Shown here piece after piece: positions 50,874 to 60,521 of a stretch of DNA of 64,000 nucleotides (positions are counted from its first letter, which is position 1; each line of letters opens with the position of its first letter). Under the pieces are notes generated by a model that worked only from the letters and a program-made list of their open reading frames with translations, was not told the origin of the DNA and did no database searches. The translations under genes were made by a program, and so were the position numbers. Source of the DNA: an uncultured Selenomonadales bacterium (GTDB lineage Bacteria > Bacillota > Negativicutes > Selenomonadales > Selenomonadaceae); contig OMYB01000004.1 in assembly GCA_900315155.1 (NCBI GenBank), forward strand, positions 62,001-126,000, written 5' to 3'.

Positions 50874-52223
50874 ATGACAAAAGATATGACGGAGGGGAGC
50901 CCGGCCAGGCTCATCCTCTTCTTTACGCTGCCCCTCATCGCGGGCAATATTTTCCAGCAGCTCTACGGCTTCGTCGATACGCTTATCGTCGGGCGTATCC
51001 TGGGCGTCGAGGCGCTCGCGGCCGTAGGGTGCACGGGCCCGCTGCTGTTCCTCATCATGGGGGTTGTCATGGGGGCGACGTCCGGTTTCGCCATCTATAC
51101 GGGCCAGCGTTTCGGCGCAAAGGACGAAAAAGGCGTGCGGCAGAGTGCGGCGGCCTGCGTCGTCATCAGCGTGCTCACGGCCGTCGTGCTCATGCTGTTC
51201 AGCAATGCCATCGTCTGGCAGCTGCTCATCTGGATGCAGACGCCACCGGAGATTCTGCAGGGGGCCTATGACTTCATCAGCATCTGCTTCTGGGGCCTGC
51301 CCGTGACGTTTGCGCTCATGATGACGACGAATATCGTGCGCACGCTGGGCAACAGTACGGCACCGACCATCGTGCTCGCGTTTTCGCTGAGCACGAATAT
51401 CGTGCTGGAGCCGCTTTTCATCATGGGATTTGGCTGGGGCATCCCGGGCGCGGCATGGGCCATCGTCGTGGCGCAGGGGCTCGGCGTGCTGGCCTGTCTC
51501 TGGTATATCTGGCGCAAGGTTCCCGTGCTGCACATCCATCGCGAGGACTGGCATCTGTCGAAAGCAACGCTCTGGGAGCATCTGCGCATCGGCCTGCCGA
51601 TGGGATTCCAGGCCTCGATCATCGCCATCGGCGCTGTCATCCTGCAGGCTGCGCTCAACGACCTCGGTCCGGTGGCCGTCGCCTCGTATGCGGCGTCGCA
51701 GAAGGTCGATGCCATCGCGAACATGCCGATGATGTCCTTCGGTATCGCCATGGCAGCCTATACGGCGCAGAACTACGGCGCGCGCCGGTTCCAGCGCATC
51801 ACCGTGGGCGTGCGGCAGTGCATCTACATGTCCGTCGGCTTTTCCATCGTCGCCGGCCTCATCAACGCGTTTCTCGGGCCCCATCTCATCTGGCTGTTCG
51901 TCGGTGATGGCGAGGAGCAGGTCGTCGAGTACGGTCATATGTACCTCATCATCCAGGGCGCCAGCTACTGGATCCTCTCGCTGCTGTTCATCTTCCGCTA
52001 TACGCTGCAGGGCCTGGGTCACAGTACCGTGCCGACGTTCGCGGGCATCATGGAGCTCGTCATGCGCGCGGCGGCAGCCATCTTCCTCGTCGCGTGGTTC
52101 GGCTATCTCGGCGCCTGCTTCGCGAGCCCTATGGCCTGGCTCGGCTCGTGCGTGCCGCTGGCAATCTCATACTGGTTTACGAGGAAAAAGCTCCTCGCCA
52201 GGAAAGACGGCATCATCGCTTAA
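50874..52223 (+). CDS. MATE family multidrug/Na+ efflux transporter
   Basis: A 449-aa, about 12-helix transporter in two homologous halves, each with the MATE pattern (SPARLILFFTLPLIAGNIFQQLY at the N-terminus, described as residues about 9-31; LRIGLPMGFQASIIAIG starting the second half near residue 240). It exports cationic drugs or metabolites in exchange for Na+ or H+. RBS AAAGGGGG-like upstream. It shares a transcript with the DUF218 gene and is followed by a terminator. Confidence 0.92.
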   Translation: MTKDMTEGSPARLILFFTLPLIAGNIFQQLYGFVDTLIVGRILGVEALAAVGCTGPLLFLIMGVVMGATSGFAIYTGQRFGAKDEKGVRQSAAACVVISVLTAVVLMLFSNAIVWQLLIWMQTPPEILQGAYDFISICFWGLPVTFALMMTTNIVRTLGNSTAPTIVLAFSLSTNIVLEPLFIMGFGWGIPGAAWAIVVAQGLGVLACLWYIWRKVPVLHIHREDWHLSKATLWEHLRIGLPMGFQASIIAIGAVILQAALNDLGPVAVASYAASQKVDAIANMPMMSFGIAMAAYTAQNYGARRFQRITVGVRQCIYMSVGFSIVAGLINAFLGPHLIWLFVGDGEEQVVEYGHMYLIIQGASYWILSLLFIFRYTLQGLGHSTVPTFAGIMELVMRAAAAIFLVAWFGYLGACFASPMAWLGSCVPLAISYWFTRKKLLARKDGIIA

Positions 52224-52242
52224 CCTTGAGACTTTTTACATA

Positions 52243-52271
52243 AATCCTGTCGAAGAGACAGGATTTTTTTT
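52243..52271 (+). terminator. Terminator of MATE operon
   Basis: AATCCTGTC pairs with GACAGGATT around 5 nt, followed by TTTTTT. Confidence 0.9.
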
Positions 52272-52338
52272 GTGCGCGCCGAAATAAGAAAGAAGGTAAG
52301 TGAACCGTTTAGGGTTTTGCATAGAAAGGGTGGATCAT

Positions 52339-54021
52339 ATGTATCAGGACGAGTACAAACGCTGGGCTGTAGCGGATCTGCAGGATTTCGATCTCAACAA
52401 GGAACTCCACGACATCGAGGGCGACGACGAGGCGATCAAGGACCGCTTCGCTGTGGCCCTGGAGTTCGGCACGGCCGGCCTGCGCGGCACGCTCGGCGCC
52501 GGCACGAACCGCATGAATATCTGGGTCGTGCGCCAGGCTACGCAGGGCGTCGCGGACTGGGTCAAGACGCAGGGCGGCACGCAGACGGTTGCGATCAGCT
52601 ACGACAGCCGCCTGAAAGGCTGGAACTTCGCACGCGCTGCGGCAGGTGTCCTCGCGGCAAACGGCATCCATGTCCGCATCTACGATGAGCTCATGCCGGT
52701 GCCGGCACTGTCGTTCGCGACGCGCTACTACAAGTGCAACGCGGGCATCATGGTCACGGCCTCCCATAACCCGGCGAAGTACAACGGCTATAAGGCCTAT
52801 GGCCCGGATGGCTGCCAGCTCACCGATGATGCCGTCGCCGTCGTCTACGATGTCATCCAGAAGACGGACGTGCTTACGGGTGCGAAATACGTCAGCTTCG
52901 CCGAGGGCGTCGAGAAGGGCCTCATCCAGTTCGTCGGCGATGACTGCAAAGATGCGTTCTACGAGGCCATCGAGGCTCGTCAGGTGCGTCCGGGCCTCGC
53001 GAAGACGGCCGGCCTGAAGCTCGTCTACTCCCCGCTGAACGGCACGGGTCTCGTTCCGGTGACGCGCGTGCTGAAAGACATCGGCATCACGGATATCACG
53101 ATCGTACCGGAGCAGGAGTATCCGAACGGCTACTTCACGACCTGCACGTACCCGAACCCGGAGATTTTCGATGCGCTGAAGATGGGCCTCGAGCTCGCGA
53201 AGAAAGAGGGCGCAGACCTCATGCTCGCTACGGACCCGGATGCGGACCGTGTCGGCATCGCCATGAAGTGCCCGGATGGCTCCTACGAGCTCGTCACGGG
53301 CAACGAGATGGGCGTGCTGCTGCTCGACTACATCTGCCAGGGCCGCATCGAGAAGGGCACGATGCCAAAGAACCCGGTAGCCGTCATGTCCATCGTCTCC
53401 ACGCCGCTCGCAGACAAGGTCGCTGAGCATTACGGCGTTGAGCTCCGCCACGTGCTGACGGGCTTCAAGTGGATCGGCGATCAGATTGCCCAGCTCGAGG
53501 CCGCCGGTGAGACGGACCGCTTCATTTTCGGTTTCGAGGAGAGCTATGGCTACCTCGCAGGCCCGTATGTCCGCGATAAGGATGCCGTCATTTCCTCCAT
53601 GCTCATCTGCGAGATGGCTGCCTACTACCGCTCTATCGGTTCCTCCATCAAGCAGCGCCTCGAGGAGATTTACCAGCAGTACGGCCGCTATTACAACAAG
53701 GTCGATGCGTTCGAGTTCCCGGGCCTCTCCGGTATGGATAAGATGAAGGGCATCATGACGCATCTGCGCGAGAACCCGCCGACGGAGTTCGCAGGCAAGA
53801 AAGTCGCGAAGGTCACGGATTATTCCGAGCCGGAGAAGACAGGCCTGCCGAAGGCGAACGTGCTCACGTACTCGCTCGATGACGGTTCTACGATTGTCGT
53901 CCGTCCGTCCGGTACCGAGCCGAAGATCAAGACGTACTTCACGACGCTTGGCAAAGATCTCGCCGAGGCACAGGCGGAGAAGGATAAGCTCGCAGAGGCA
54001 GTCAAACCGATTCTGGCCTGA
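52339..54021 (+). CDS. pgm: Phosphoglucomutase / phosphomannomutase
   Basis: A 560-aa alpha-D-phosphohexomutase interconverting glucose-1-P and glucose-6-P. Catalytic phosphoserine loop VTASHNPAKYNGYK (Ser142), metal loop ATDPDADRVG (near residue 300), sugar-binding GFEESYGYL (near 398) and phosphate-binding RPSGTEPKIK (near 525) are all present. Length fits the long PGM group of Firmicutes (PgcA-like). The ATG at 52339 follows AAAGGGTGG. pgi lies downstream with its own promoter; together they link glycolysis with nucleotide-sugar synthesis, for example for rfbD. Confidence 0.93.
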   Translation: MYQDEYKRWAVADLQDFDLNKELHDIEGDDEAIKDRFAVALEFGTAGLRGTLGAGTNRMNIWVVRQATQGVADWVKTQGGTQTVAISYDSRLKGWNFARAAAGVLAANGIHVRIYDELMPVPALSFATRYYKCNAGIMVTASHNPAKYNGYKAYGPDGCQLTDDAVAVVYDVIQKTDVLTGAKYVSFAEGVEKGLIQFVGDDCKDAFYEAIEARQVRPGLAKTAGLKLVYSPLNGTGLVPVTRVLKDIGITDITIVPEQEYPNGYFTTCTYPNPEIFDALKMGLELAKKEGADLMLATDPDADRVGIAMKCPDGSYELVTGNEMGVLLLDYICQGRIEKGTMPKNPVAVMSIVSTPLADKVAEHYGVELRHVLTGFKWIGDQIAQLEAAGETDRFIFGFEESYGYLAGPYVRDKDAVISSMLICEMAAYYRSIGSSIKQRLEEIYQQYGRYYNKVDAFEFPGLSGMDKMKGIMTHLRENPPTEFAGKKVAKVTDYSEPEKTGLPKANVLTYSLDDGSTIVVRPSGTEPKIKTYFTTLGKDLAEAQAEKDKLAEAVKPILA

Positions 54022-54066
54022 TAAAGTTCCAGAACGCGTAATCCTGTTTCAATCCCAGTCAAAACG

Positions 54067-54095
54067 TTTACGAACCAAACCTATCATGGTATAAT
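54067..54095 (+). promoter_or_regulatory. Promoter of pgi
   Basis: TTTACG at 54067-54072, 17 bp, TATAAT at 54090-54095. The leader is about 55 nt. Confidence 0.65.
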
Positions 54096-54156
54096 GTTTG
54101 CGTATCGAAAGATAACATGTACATATGATGGGAAACAAAGAGGAGTGTTGGCAACA

Positions 54157-55632
54157 ATGAGTTTGAAACTGAAATCCGGTTTTGAGTTCGACTACGACAA
54201 TCTTTACGGCGAGGGTAAAGTCACCGACGAAGATCTGAAGTTTTACGAGGAAGACCTGAAGAAAGCCCATGAGGCCCTGAAGGTCATGCGCGAGAAAGGC
54301 TATATCCGCGCGCATCTCTCGAAGGATGGCGAACCGGAGAAGGTCCTGTTCTCCCAGCTGCCGTATATCGAGGAGGGCCATCTGAACAGCCCGTCCTCCA
54401 TGAAGCATCTGCAGGAGCTCACGGATCATGTCAAGGATAATGTGGATGTCGTCGTATCCCTCGGCATCGGCGGTTCCTATCTTGGCGATAAAGTCATTTT
54501 TGATACCTACTGCGGCGATTTCTGGAATGAGCTGCCGAAAGAGGAGCGCAACGGCTTCCCAAAGATCTACTTCAGCGGCAACAACATCGATGCCCGCCGC
54601 ACGACGGACCTCATCCATGCGCTGAAGAACCAGGGCAAGCTCGCGAAAGTACACGGCCAGAAGAAGCTCAAGGTCCTGCTGCTCGTCATCTCGAAATCGG
54701 GCGGCACGCTCGACACGATGAGCAACTTCATGGTCGAGTATGACCAGCTCTCGCAGGACGAGAACATCGACCTCGAGGTCGTTGCGGTCACGGATCCGAA
54801 CATGGAGAACCAGACGATCCTCAAGAAGCTCGCCATCGAGAAGGGCTGGCCGCAGTACGCGGTCCCGGATGGCGTCGGCGGACGCTTCTCCATCTTCAGC
54901 GAGGTCGGCCTCACGCTGGCTGCCTGCGTCGGCTACGATATCCAGTCTTTCCTGCAGGGCGCGAAGGACATGGACAAGATCTGCCAGAGCGATGATATCT
55001 GGCAGAACCCGGCTATGCTCAACGCGGCCCTGAAATATGCTGCCAGCCAGAAGCACGGCCGCGATATCGAGGTGCTCATGCCGTATTGCGATTACCTCCG
55101 CTCCACGTCCGAGTGGTACATCCAGCTCCTCGCGGAGTCCCTCGGCAAGCAGTTCAACAAAGAGGGCAAGGAAGTCTGCTATGGCCGTACGCCGGTCGTC
55201 GCTGTCGGTACGACGGATATGCACTCCATGACGCAGCAGCATCAGCAGGGCCGCCTGAACAAGGTTGTCCAGTTCATCAAGGTTGCGAACTGGCCGCAGG
55301 ACGTCGAGATTCCGGATGTATTCCCGGAGGCAACGAAGCTCGCAAGCGTCGCCGGTGTCACGATGAGCGAGGCCCTCGAGGCTGCGCTGGAGTCCAATGC
55401 GGACGCTATGGCATCGAACAAGCGCTACAACGCCACGTACATCCTGCCGGAGCTTACGCCGTATCATCTCGGCGAGCTCCTCTACATGCTCTGCCTTTCC
55501 ATCGCCTATGAAGGCGAGCTCGCTGACGTCGATGCGTTCGATCAGCCGGGCGTTGAGGGCTATAAGAAGATCATGTGGCCGCGCCTCCAGGCTCTGAAGA
55601 AAGAGAAGGATGCTGCGAAAGCCGCAAAATAA
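54157..55632 (+). CDS. pgi: Glucose-6-phosphate isomerase
   Basis: A 491-aa isomerase of glucose-6-P and fructose-6-P. SIS-fold signatures: VVVSLGIGGSYLGDKV (near residue 98), SKSGGTLDT (near 179), VPDGVGGRFSIFSEVG (near 236) and the catalytic Glu/His region YGRTPVVAVGTTDMHSMTQQHQQG (near 345-368). It is complete. GAGGAG precedes the ATG at 54157 by about 10 nt. Terminator immediately after. Confidence 0.94.
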   Translation: MSLKLKSGFEFDYDNLYGEGKVTDEDLKFYEEDLKKAHEALKVMREKGYIRAHLSKDGEPEKVLFSQLPYIEEGHLNSPSSMKHLQELTDHVKDNVDVVVSLGIGGSYLGDKVIFDTYCGDFWNELPKEERNGFPKIYFSGNNIDARRTTDLIHALKNQGKLAKVHGQKKLKVLLLVISKSGGTLDTMSNFMVEYDQLSQDENIDLEVVAVTDPNMENQTILKKLAIEKGWPQYAVPDGVGGRFSIFSEVGLTLAACVGYDIQSFLQGAKDMDKICQSDDIWQNPAMLNAALKYAASQKHGRDIEVLMPYCDYLRSTSEWYIQLLAESLGKQFNKEGKEVCYGRTPVVAVGTTDMHSMTQQHQQGRLNKVVQFIKVANWPQDVEIPDVFPEATKLASVAGVTMSEALEAALESNADAMASNKRYNATYILPELTPYHLGELLYMLCLSIAYEGELADVDAFDQPGVEGYKKIMWPRLQALKKEKDAAKAAK

Positions 55633-55659
55633 TTCGGGTTCATTGGCACGAAAGTGCCT

Positions 55660-55692
55660 TCAGGCTCTGCCGTTTCCGGCAGGGCCTTTCTT
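55660..55692 (+). terminator. Terminator of pgi
   Basis: AGGC-CTGCCG pairs with CGGCAG-GCCT around TTTC, followed by TTCTT. Confidence 0.82.
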
Positions 55693-55707
55693 GCGGAGTT
55701 TTTACCT

Positions 55708-56397
55708 ATGAAAGCACATATGAGTTTACAGAAAAGACAAATTCTCGCCGGAATCGCTTGTGTCCTGTCCATCGGATTCGCACTTTGGTCGTGTTTATCC
55801 CTCAGCAGCACGTCGGCAGAGGACGCGGGCACGCCATCCGTGGAGGCGCAGGGAAATCCTCCGGGGCCAAAAGCGGGCGGCGCGAAGGCAAAGGATAAGG
55901 CGAAAAAGAAACCGGGAGTCCGGAAAGATGTGGCGGGAGCCGCTCAGGCCGATGCAGCAAAAGGATTGCGCGATCCCTTTACCGCAGTGCATGAAGGAGA
56001 AGGCGAGACGGCGGCCGTATTGGCGGCTGCCGATGCTGCGGCCAATACGGCGGCCAATGGGAGCCCGGCAGCAGGGACAGATGCGAATGGGATGATGCCG
56101 GATTACGCAGCCATGCCGGTGATGCCTGTCCCTGGCGGAAATGGAGGAGGTGCAGGCAATCCGCCGGGAAATACCGTACCCGCCTGGGAAGCGCCTGCGC
56201 CCATCCAGCAGCCCGTGCTCAAAGGCATCGTGACCGGCAGGCATGGCAATATGGCCCTGCTCAGCGATGGCGTGACGACGGCGGCGGTGGCGCCGGGCGA
56301 GATATTCGATGGGTGGACACTGGTGGCTGTCAGCGAGGCGGGCGCAGAACTCGCAAACGATCGTGGCGGCCTGCATCTCGATTTGGCGGGATTCTGA
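55708..56397 (+). CDS. PilP/GspC-like periplasmic protein (putative)
   Basis: A 229-aa protein with one N-terminal membrane anchor (residues about 12-30, ILAGIACVLSIGFALWS), a Lys/Ala/Gly-rich linker, a GLRDPFTAV motif near residue 87, a Pro/Gly-rich stretch, and a C-terminal compact domain (PVLKGIVTGRHGNMALLSDG...). The DPF motif followed by a small beta domain (LKGI...ALL...) is the layout of PilP and GspC, which link the inner membrane to the secretin. The secretin gene follows 62 nt later, supporting that role. No other pilus genes are near. Medium certainty. Confidence 0.62.
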   Translation: MKAHMSLQKRQILAGIACVLSIGFALWSCLSLSSTSAEDAGTPSVEAQGNPPGPKAGGAKAKDKAKKKPGVRKDVAGAAQADAAKGLRDPFTAVHEGEGETAAVLAAADAAANTAANGSPAAGTDANGMMPDYAAMPVMPVPGGNGGGAGNPPGNTVPAWEAPAPIQQPVLKGIVTGRHGNMALLSDGVTTAAVAPGEIFDGWTLVAVSEAGAELANDRGGLHLDLAGF

Positions 56398-56459
56398 CTG
56401 CCGGGGATGTTTCATGGAGCGCGGATAGGATGTTTGGACTATGGGGAGGATTGCGTGGA

Positions 56460-57731
56460 ATGTGGAAGAAAATCGGATTGTGGATGGCTTTGCTGGCCGG
56501 ATGGCTCGGCATGGTGTGCGGGACAGCATCGGCGGCGCCGGTTACGATGCAGGTGGCCGATGGGGATGTGCGCTCAGCGCTGCTCTCGGCGGCGCGCGTG
56601 GGCGGTATCAACCTCGTACTCGATGGCAGTGTGGACGGAACCGTGACGCTTTCGCTCACGGCAGAACCGGAGGAGATTCTGCGGCACATCGCAGCGGTGC
56701 GCGGCCTATCGCTGATTCCCGAGGGGGACCATACCTATCTCGTAACAGCGGCAAAGGGAGATGGCCTGCGCGAGGCGCATATCTGGCCCGTGCAGTACGC
56801 CGACCCGCATGAACTCGCACAGGCGGTGAATTTATCGCTGGGAAAGGAGGAAAATAGCTTTGCGGTGACGAATAATAATAAGATAGGCAACAGTAAAAAC
56901 GACGAAGAGCGTGCGGGGAAGACCGTGGAGTCCGGGACAATCGGCCGGGTTCTCGTGGATGAGGCCACGTCTTCCCTGGTCTACTACGGAACCGCTGCGG
57001 AGGCGGCGCGCGTGGAGCGCATCGCCCGGCAGCTCGATGTGCCTGCCAGGCAGGTATCGCTGGAGGCGCGCGTCGTGGCACTGACGCGGGATGGCTCGAA
57101 ATCCATCGGCACGGAGCTCGGCGGTGAGGGAACGGATGAGACCATTATCTTTCGCCATGACCCTGCGGGCGGGCCGTTGCGCGGCACGTTTGATGTGAAG
57201 CTCCACGAGCTGATCCAGAACGGGCAGGCGAAGATCCTCGCCCGTCCGAACATCACGACGATCCAGGGGCACGAGGCACGCATCAATATCGGCGGTGAGG
57301 TACCCGTGCCGCGGAGCCGCTCGACCTATCGTGAGACAACGACGGAGTACGACTACAAGCAGGCCGGCATTATCCTCCGCTGCACGCCCCGCGTCAACGC
57401 GGATGGGGGCATCCTCGCCGAGGTACATACGGAGGTCAGCACGCCGGAATACGTCGCGGATATGAAAGCCTATCGTTTCCAGAAGCGCAGCGCCGACACG
57501 CGCGTACGCCTTCAGGATGGAAAATCCATGGTCATCGGCGGCCTCATCGGACGGGAGGAGTCGCGGAATCTTTCCCGCATCCCGTTCCTGAGCAGCCTGC
57601 CGATCCTGGGCAGTTTTTTCCAATACGTTCACCACACGCATCAGGAATCAGAAATTATGATCTTCCTGACCGCCCATGTCCTGCCTGTACAGGGAGAGGG
57701 GGCATGCGGCAGTGAAAAAAGGAGTCGATAA
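56460..57731 (+). CDS. Secretin (PilQ/GspD family) outer-membrane channel
   Basis: A 423-aa secretin. The signal peptide (IGLWMALLAGWLGMVCGTASA) precedes an STN/N0-like domain (MQVADGDVRSALLSAARVGG, residues about 30-95). An N1-like region follows (VLVDEATSSLVYYGTAAEA near 155), then the secretin core (VSLEARVVAL near 195, AKILARPNITTIQGHEARINIGGEVPV near 260, described by position, and ADTRVRLQDGKSMVIGGLI near 345). The ATG at 56460 has GGGGAGGA 9 nt upstream. It is short for a secretin. It pairs with the PilP-like gene; the cognate machine (T4P, T2SS or competence) is elsewhere. Confidence 0.86.
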   Translation: MWKKIGLWMALLAGWLGMVCGTASAAPVTMQVADGDVRSALLSAARVGGINLVLDGSVDGTVTLSLTAEPEEILRHIAAVRGLSLIPEGDHTYLVTAAKGDGLREAHIWPVQYADPHELAQAVNLSLGKEENSFAVTNNNKIGNSKNDEERAGKTVESGTIGRVLVDEATSSLVYYGTAAEAARVERIARQLDVPARQVSLEARVVALTRDGSKSIGTELGGEGTDETIIFRHDPAGGPLRGTFDVKLHELIQNGQAKILARPNITTIQGHEARINIGGEVPVPRSRSTYRETTTEYDYKQAGIILRCTPRVNADGGILAEVHTEVSTPEYVADMKAYRFQKRSADTRVRLQDGKSMVIGGLIGREESRNLSRIPFLSSLPILGSFFQYVHHTHQESEIMIFLTAHVLPVQGEGACGSEKRSR

Positions 57732-57732
57732 C

Positions 57733-58404
57733 ATGTCTATCAAGATCGTGATTGCAGATGATCACGCATTGCTTCGCCAGGGTATCAAGCGCGTCCTCAA
57801 TTTCGAGGAAGACCTCGAGGTCATCGGCGAGGCCGAGGACGGGCAGGAGGCGCTGGCGCGCACGAAGATGCTGCAGCCGGATATCCTTCTTCTCGACCTC
57901 AACATGCCGGGAATGTCCGGTCTTGAGGTAGCCCGTCAACTGAAGGCGGCACAATGCCCGACGAAGATTATTGCGCTGACCATTCACGATGGGGATAATT
58001 ATGTTCTCGAGCTCCTGAAAAACGGTGCGCTCGGGTATCTGCTGAAGGATGTCGAGCCCGCAACGCTCGTGCGTGCCATTCATATCGTCAACGAAGGCAA
58101 GCCATTCATCTATCCGTCGATTGCGGAGCGCGTCTTTGGCAGCGTCCATCCGGAGGGAGACCTGGCGCAGAAGGCGCGGGAAATGCTGAAGGACAGCCAC
58201 AGCGAGCGGCTCACGGCACGTGAGATGGATGTGCTCGGCTGCGTTGCCAAAGGCTACAGCAATGTCGATATCGGAAAGTCGCTGGGCGTCAGTGAGAAGA
58301 CGGTCAAGAATCACCTGACGAGCATTTATCACAAGCTCCATGTCAACGACCGTACGCAGGCGCTCGTCTATGTGCTGAAGAACAACATCATCCATCTGGA
58401 CTGA
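57733..58404 (+). CDS. NarL/FixJ-family response regulator (orphan)
   Basis: A 223-aa regulator: receiver domain with Asp55 (ILLLDLNMPG), Thr and Lys in IIALTIHD and LLKDVE, and a C-terminal LuxR HTH (LTAREMDVLGCVAKGYSNVDIGKSLGVSEKTVKNHL, residues about 158-193). AAAGGAG precedes the ATG. It starts 1 nt after the secretin stop, so it is co-transcribed with the PilP/secretin genes. No histidine kinase is adjacent. It could control the pilus or secretion genes. Confidence 0.9.
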   Translation: MSIKIVIADDHALLRQGIKRVLNFEEDLEVIGEAEDGQEALARTKMLQPDILLLDLNMPGMSGLEVARQLKAAQCPTKIIALTIHDGDNYVLELLKNGALGYLLKDVEPATLVRAIHIVNEGKPFIYPSIAERVFGSVHPEGDLAQKAREMLKDSHSERLTAREMDVLGCVAKGYSNVDIGKSLGVSEKTVKNHLTSIYHKLHVNDRTQALVYVLKNNIIHLD

Positions 58405-58570
58405 GTCCATGCTGCAGGGAAAAGAATTGATAAGAGTGTTGCCCGTTTTTGGATAGCACTCTTTTGTTTTGTGCCAAAAGTTGGTATAATTAAGAATGGA
58501 AATAAATGAATCCAATTCGTAAATGATAGGGATTCATAAAATAGAAACGGGTGCAAAGAAGGTGCATGCA

Positions 58571-59212
58571 ATGGGTTATCCGGTCGTGCTGAACCTCACA
58601 GGGAGGCGCTGCATCATCGTGGGCGGTGGCCGCGTGGCCGAGCGCAAGGCGAAACGGCTCATCGAGAGCGGCGCGGCGGTTACGGTCATCGCGCCAGAGG
58701 CGACGGAGAATCTGCAGGTATGGGCATCCGAAAAAAAGCTCCTTTGGCGGCAGCAGCCCTATACGAAAGGATGCCTCAAAGGGGCTTTTCTCGTGTTTGT
58801 GGCCGCAGCCAGCCGGGAGGTATGCGCGGAGGCAGCGCAGGAGGCGCGCACGGAGGGGGCACTCCTCAATGATGCGGTCGAGCCAGCGCGGTCGGATTTT
58901 GCCGTGCCTGCGAGCGTGCGCCGCGGCGATCTGCTGCTCACGGTCTCGACGGGCGGCGGCAGCCCCGAGCTTTCGCGGTGCATCCGGCAGGAGCTCGAGG
59001 CGTTTTATCCCGAGAGTTTCGGGGCGTGGCTCGAGCGCGTCGCATCGGTGCGCCAGGAGATGAAAGACCGCCTTTGCGGGAGCAGCGCGAGGCAGGCGTT
59101 CTGGCGCCACGCGATGGATGCACGGCTTTTGGAGTGTGTAAGGAATGGTCAGCTGGACCATGCGGAGGATGAGCTAAGAAATGCAGTTATTGGTTTTGGG
59201 ACTGAATCATAA
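58571..59212 (+). CDS. Precorrin-2 dehydrogenase / sirohydrochlorin ferrochelatase-type (CysG-B/Met8 family)
   Basis: A 213-aa protein converting precorrin-2 to sirohydrochlorin with NAD+, toward siroheme. The Rossmann motif CIIVGGGRVAERKAKRLI lies at residues about 14-31, with LLNDAVEPARSDFAVPASVRRGDLLLTVSTGGGSPELS (residues about 98-135) conserved in the SirC/CysG-B family. Whether it also inserts iron cannot be decided. The ATG at 58571 follows AAGAAGGTG; a longer frame from 58523 lacks a good site. Its 3' end overlaps hemA by 32 nt, tying it to the haem operon and to a siroheme-based route. Confidence 0.88.
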   Translation: MGYPVVLNLTGRRCIIVGGGRVAERKAKRLIESGAAVTVIAPEATENLQVWASEKKLLWRQQPYTKGCLKGAFLVFVAAASREVCAEAAQEARTEGALLNDAVEPARSDFAVPASVRRGDLLLTVSTGGGSPELSRCIRQELEAFYPESFGAWLERVASVRQEMKDRLCGSSARQAFWRHAMDARLLECVRNGQLDHAEDELRNAVIGFGTES

Positions 59213-60521
59213 GACAGCCCCGGTAGAAGTGCGCGAGCGGTTCTCGATACCGAAGCAGTCCGTACGCCAGGGGCTCGCGAACCTCAACGACTACGAGGGT
59301 ATCAACGAGGCCGTCGTTCTCTCGACATGCAACCGCAGTGAGATGTACGCGGTCGTCGATGATGCGAAAGAGGACCTGCCGACGCTGAAGCAGTTCCTTT
59401 TCGATCTCACGGGCAACGATGAGGACATCGACGAATATCTCTATACCTTCGTGGATGAGGAGTGTATCCGCCACCTGTTCAACGTCGCCTCGAGCCTCGA
59501 CTCGCTCGTGCTCGGCGAAGGGCAGATTCTCTCGCAGGTCAAGGAGGCCTATGCCATGGCACGCGAGGCCGGCACGACGAGCACGGTGCTCAACACGCTG
59601 TTTCACCGCGCGATCGCGACGGGCAAGCGCGTGCGCACGGAGACGCGCATCCAGTACAACTCCGTCTCCGTCAGCTACGCGGCCGTCGAGCTCGCGAAAA
59701 AGGAGCTCCATGGACTCGAAGGGAAGAATGCCCTGATTTTCGGTGCAGGCAAGATGGCGGAGCTCACGACGCAGCATCTCAAGAGCCACGGCGTCGACAA
59801 GATCTATGTCGCGAACCGTCACATCGAGCACGCACAAGAGCTGGCGGCGCGTTTCGATGGCGAGGCCATCCCCTGGGAGGGGGCGCTGCAGACGGCCGTG
59901 GATGTCGATGTCGTCGTGACGTCGACGGGCGCGCCACACTATGTCGTGAAGCCGTGGGAAACCCAGCGCCTCATGACGAAGCGCAATGGCCGGCCGCTTT
60001 TCTTCATCGATATCGCCGTACCGCGCGATGTTGACCCGGATGTCGGCGATATCAAGGGCGTCACGCTCTACAACATCGACGCCTTGGAAGAAGTCGTCGA
60101 TGAGCATGTGCAGGAGCGGCAGGAAGAGGCCAAGGGCGCCGTCGGCATCGTCGAGGAGGAAGTCCGGAATATCAAGGATAAGTTCCAGTACCTCGCGTTC
60201 CGCCCACTCATGGCGCGCCTGTCGGATCGCTGCGAGCGCATCCGCGAACGCGAGATCAAACGGGCGAGCAGCAAACTGCCGGACCTCACGAAACAGGAAC
60301 GCCGCCAGATCGATCACATGACGCGCATGATCGTGCGGAAAATCCTCCGCATGCCGATGATGAAGCTCAATTCCTCGGCAGGCACGCCGCTGGAACCATT
60401 CTACGTCGATGCGATGCGTGCCCTGTTCAAGCTCGATACGCTGGGCACGGATATGGGAGAAACCATAGGAGAGAAGGAAGACCGTGAAACAAAAGATAAC
60501 GATCGGTACGCGCAGCAGTAA
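59181..60521 (+). CDS. hemA: Glutamyl-tRNA reductase
   Basis: A 446-aa enzyme reducing Glu-tRNA to glutamate-1-semialdehyde, the first step of C5 tetrapyrrole synthesis. The catalytic Cys50 sits in VVLSTCNRSEMY; NHKTAPVEVRE near the N-terminus, SSLDSLVLGEGQILSQVKEAY near 107 and the NADPH domain IFGAGKMAELTTQHL near 187 are all present. The last part is the dimerisation helix. It overlaps the previous gene by 32 nt and hemC by 38 nt, so translation is tightly coupled. Its substrate is made by the gltX/tRNA-Glu locus at 41-43 kb. Confidence 0.95.
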   Translation: MQLLVLGLNHKTAPVEVRERFSIPKQSVRQGLANLNDYEGINEAVVLSTCNRSEMYAVVDDAKEDLPTLKQFLFDLTGNDEDIDEYLYTFVDEECIRHLFNVASSLDSLVLGEGQILSQVKEAYAMAREAGTTSTVLNTLFHRAIATGKRVRTETRIQYNSVSVSYAAVELAKKELHGLEGKNALIFGAGKMAELTTQHLKSHGVDKIYVANRHIEHAQELAARFDGEAIPWEGALQTAVDVDVVVTSTGAPHYVVKPWETQRLMTKRNGRPLFFIDIAVPRDVDPDVGDIKGVTLYNIDALEEVVDEHVQERQEEAKGAVGIVEEEVRNIKDKFQYLAFRPLMARLSDRCERIREREIKRASSKLPDLTKQERRQIDHMTRMIVRKILRMPMMKLNSSAGTPLEPFYVDAMRALFKLDTLGTDMGETIGEKEDRETKDNDRYAQQ

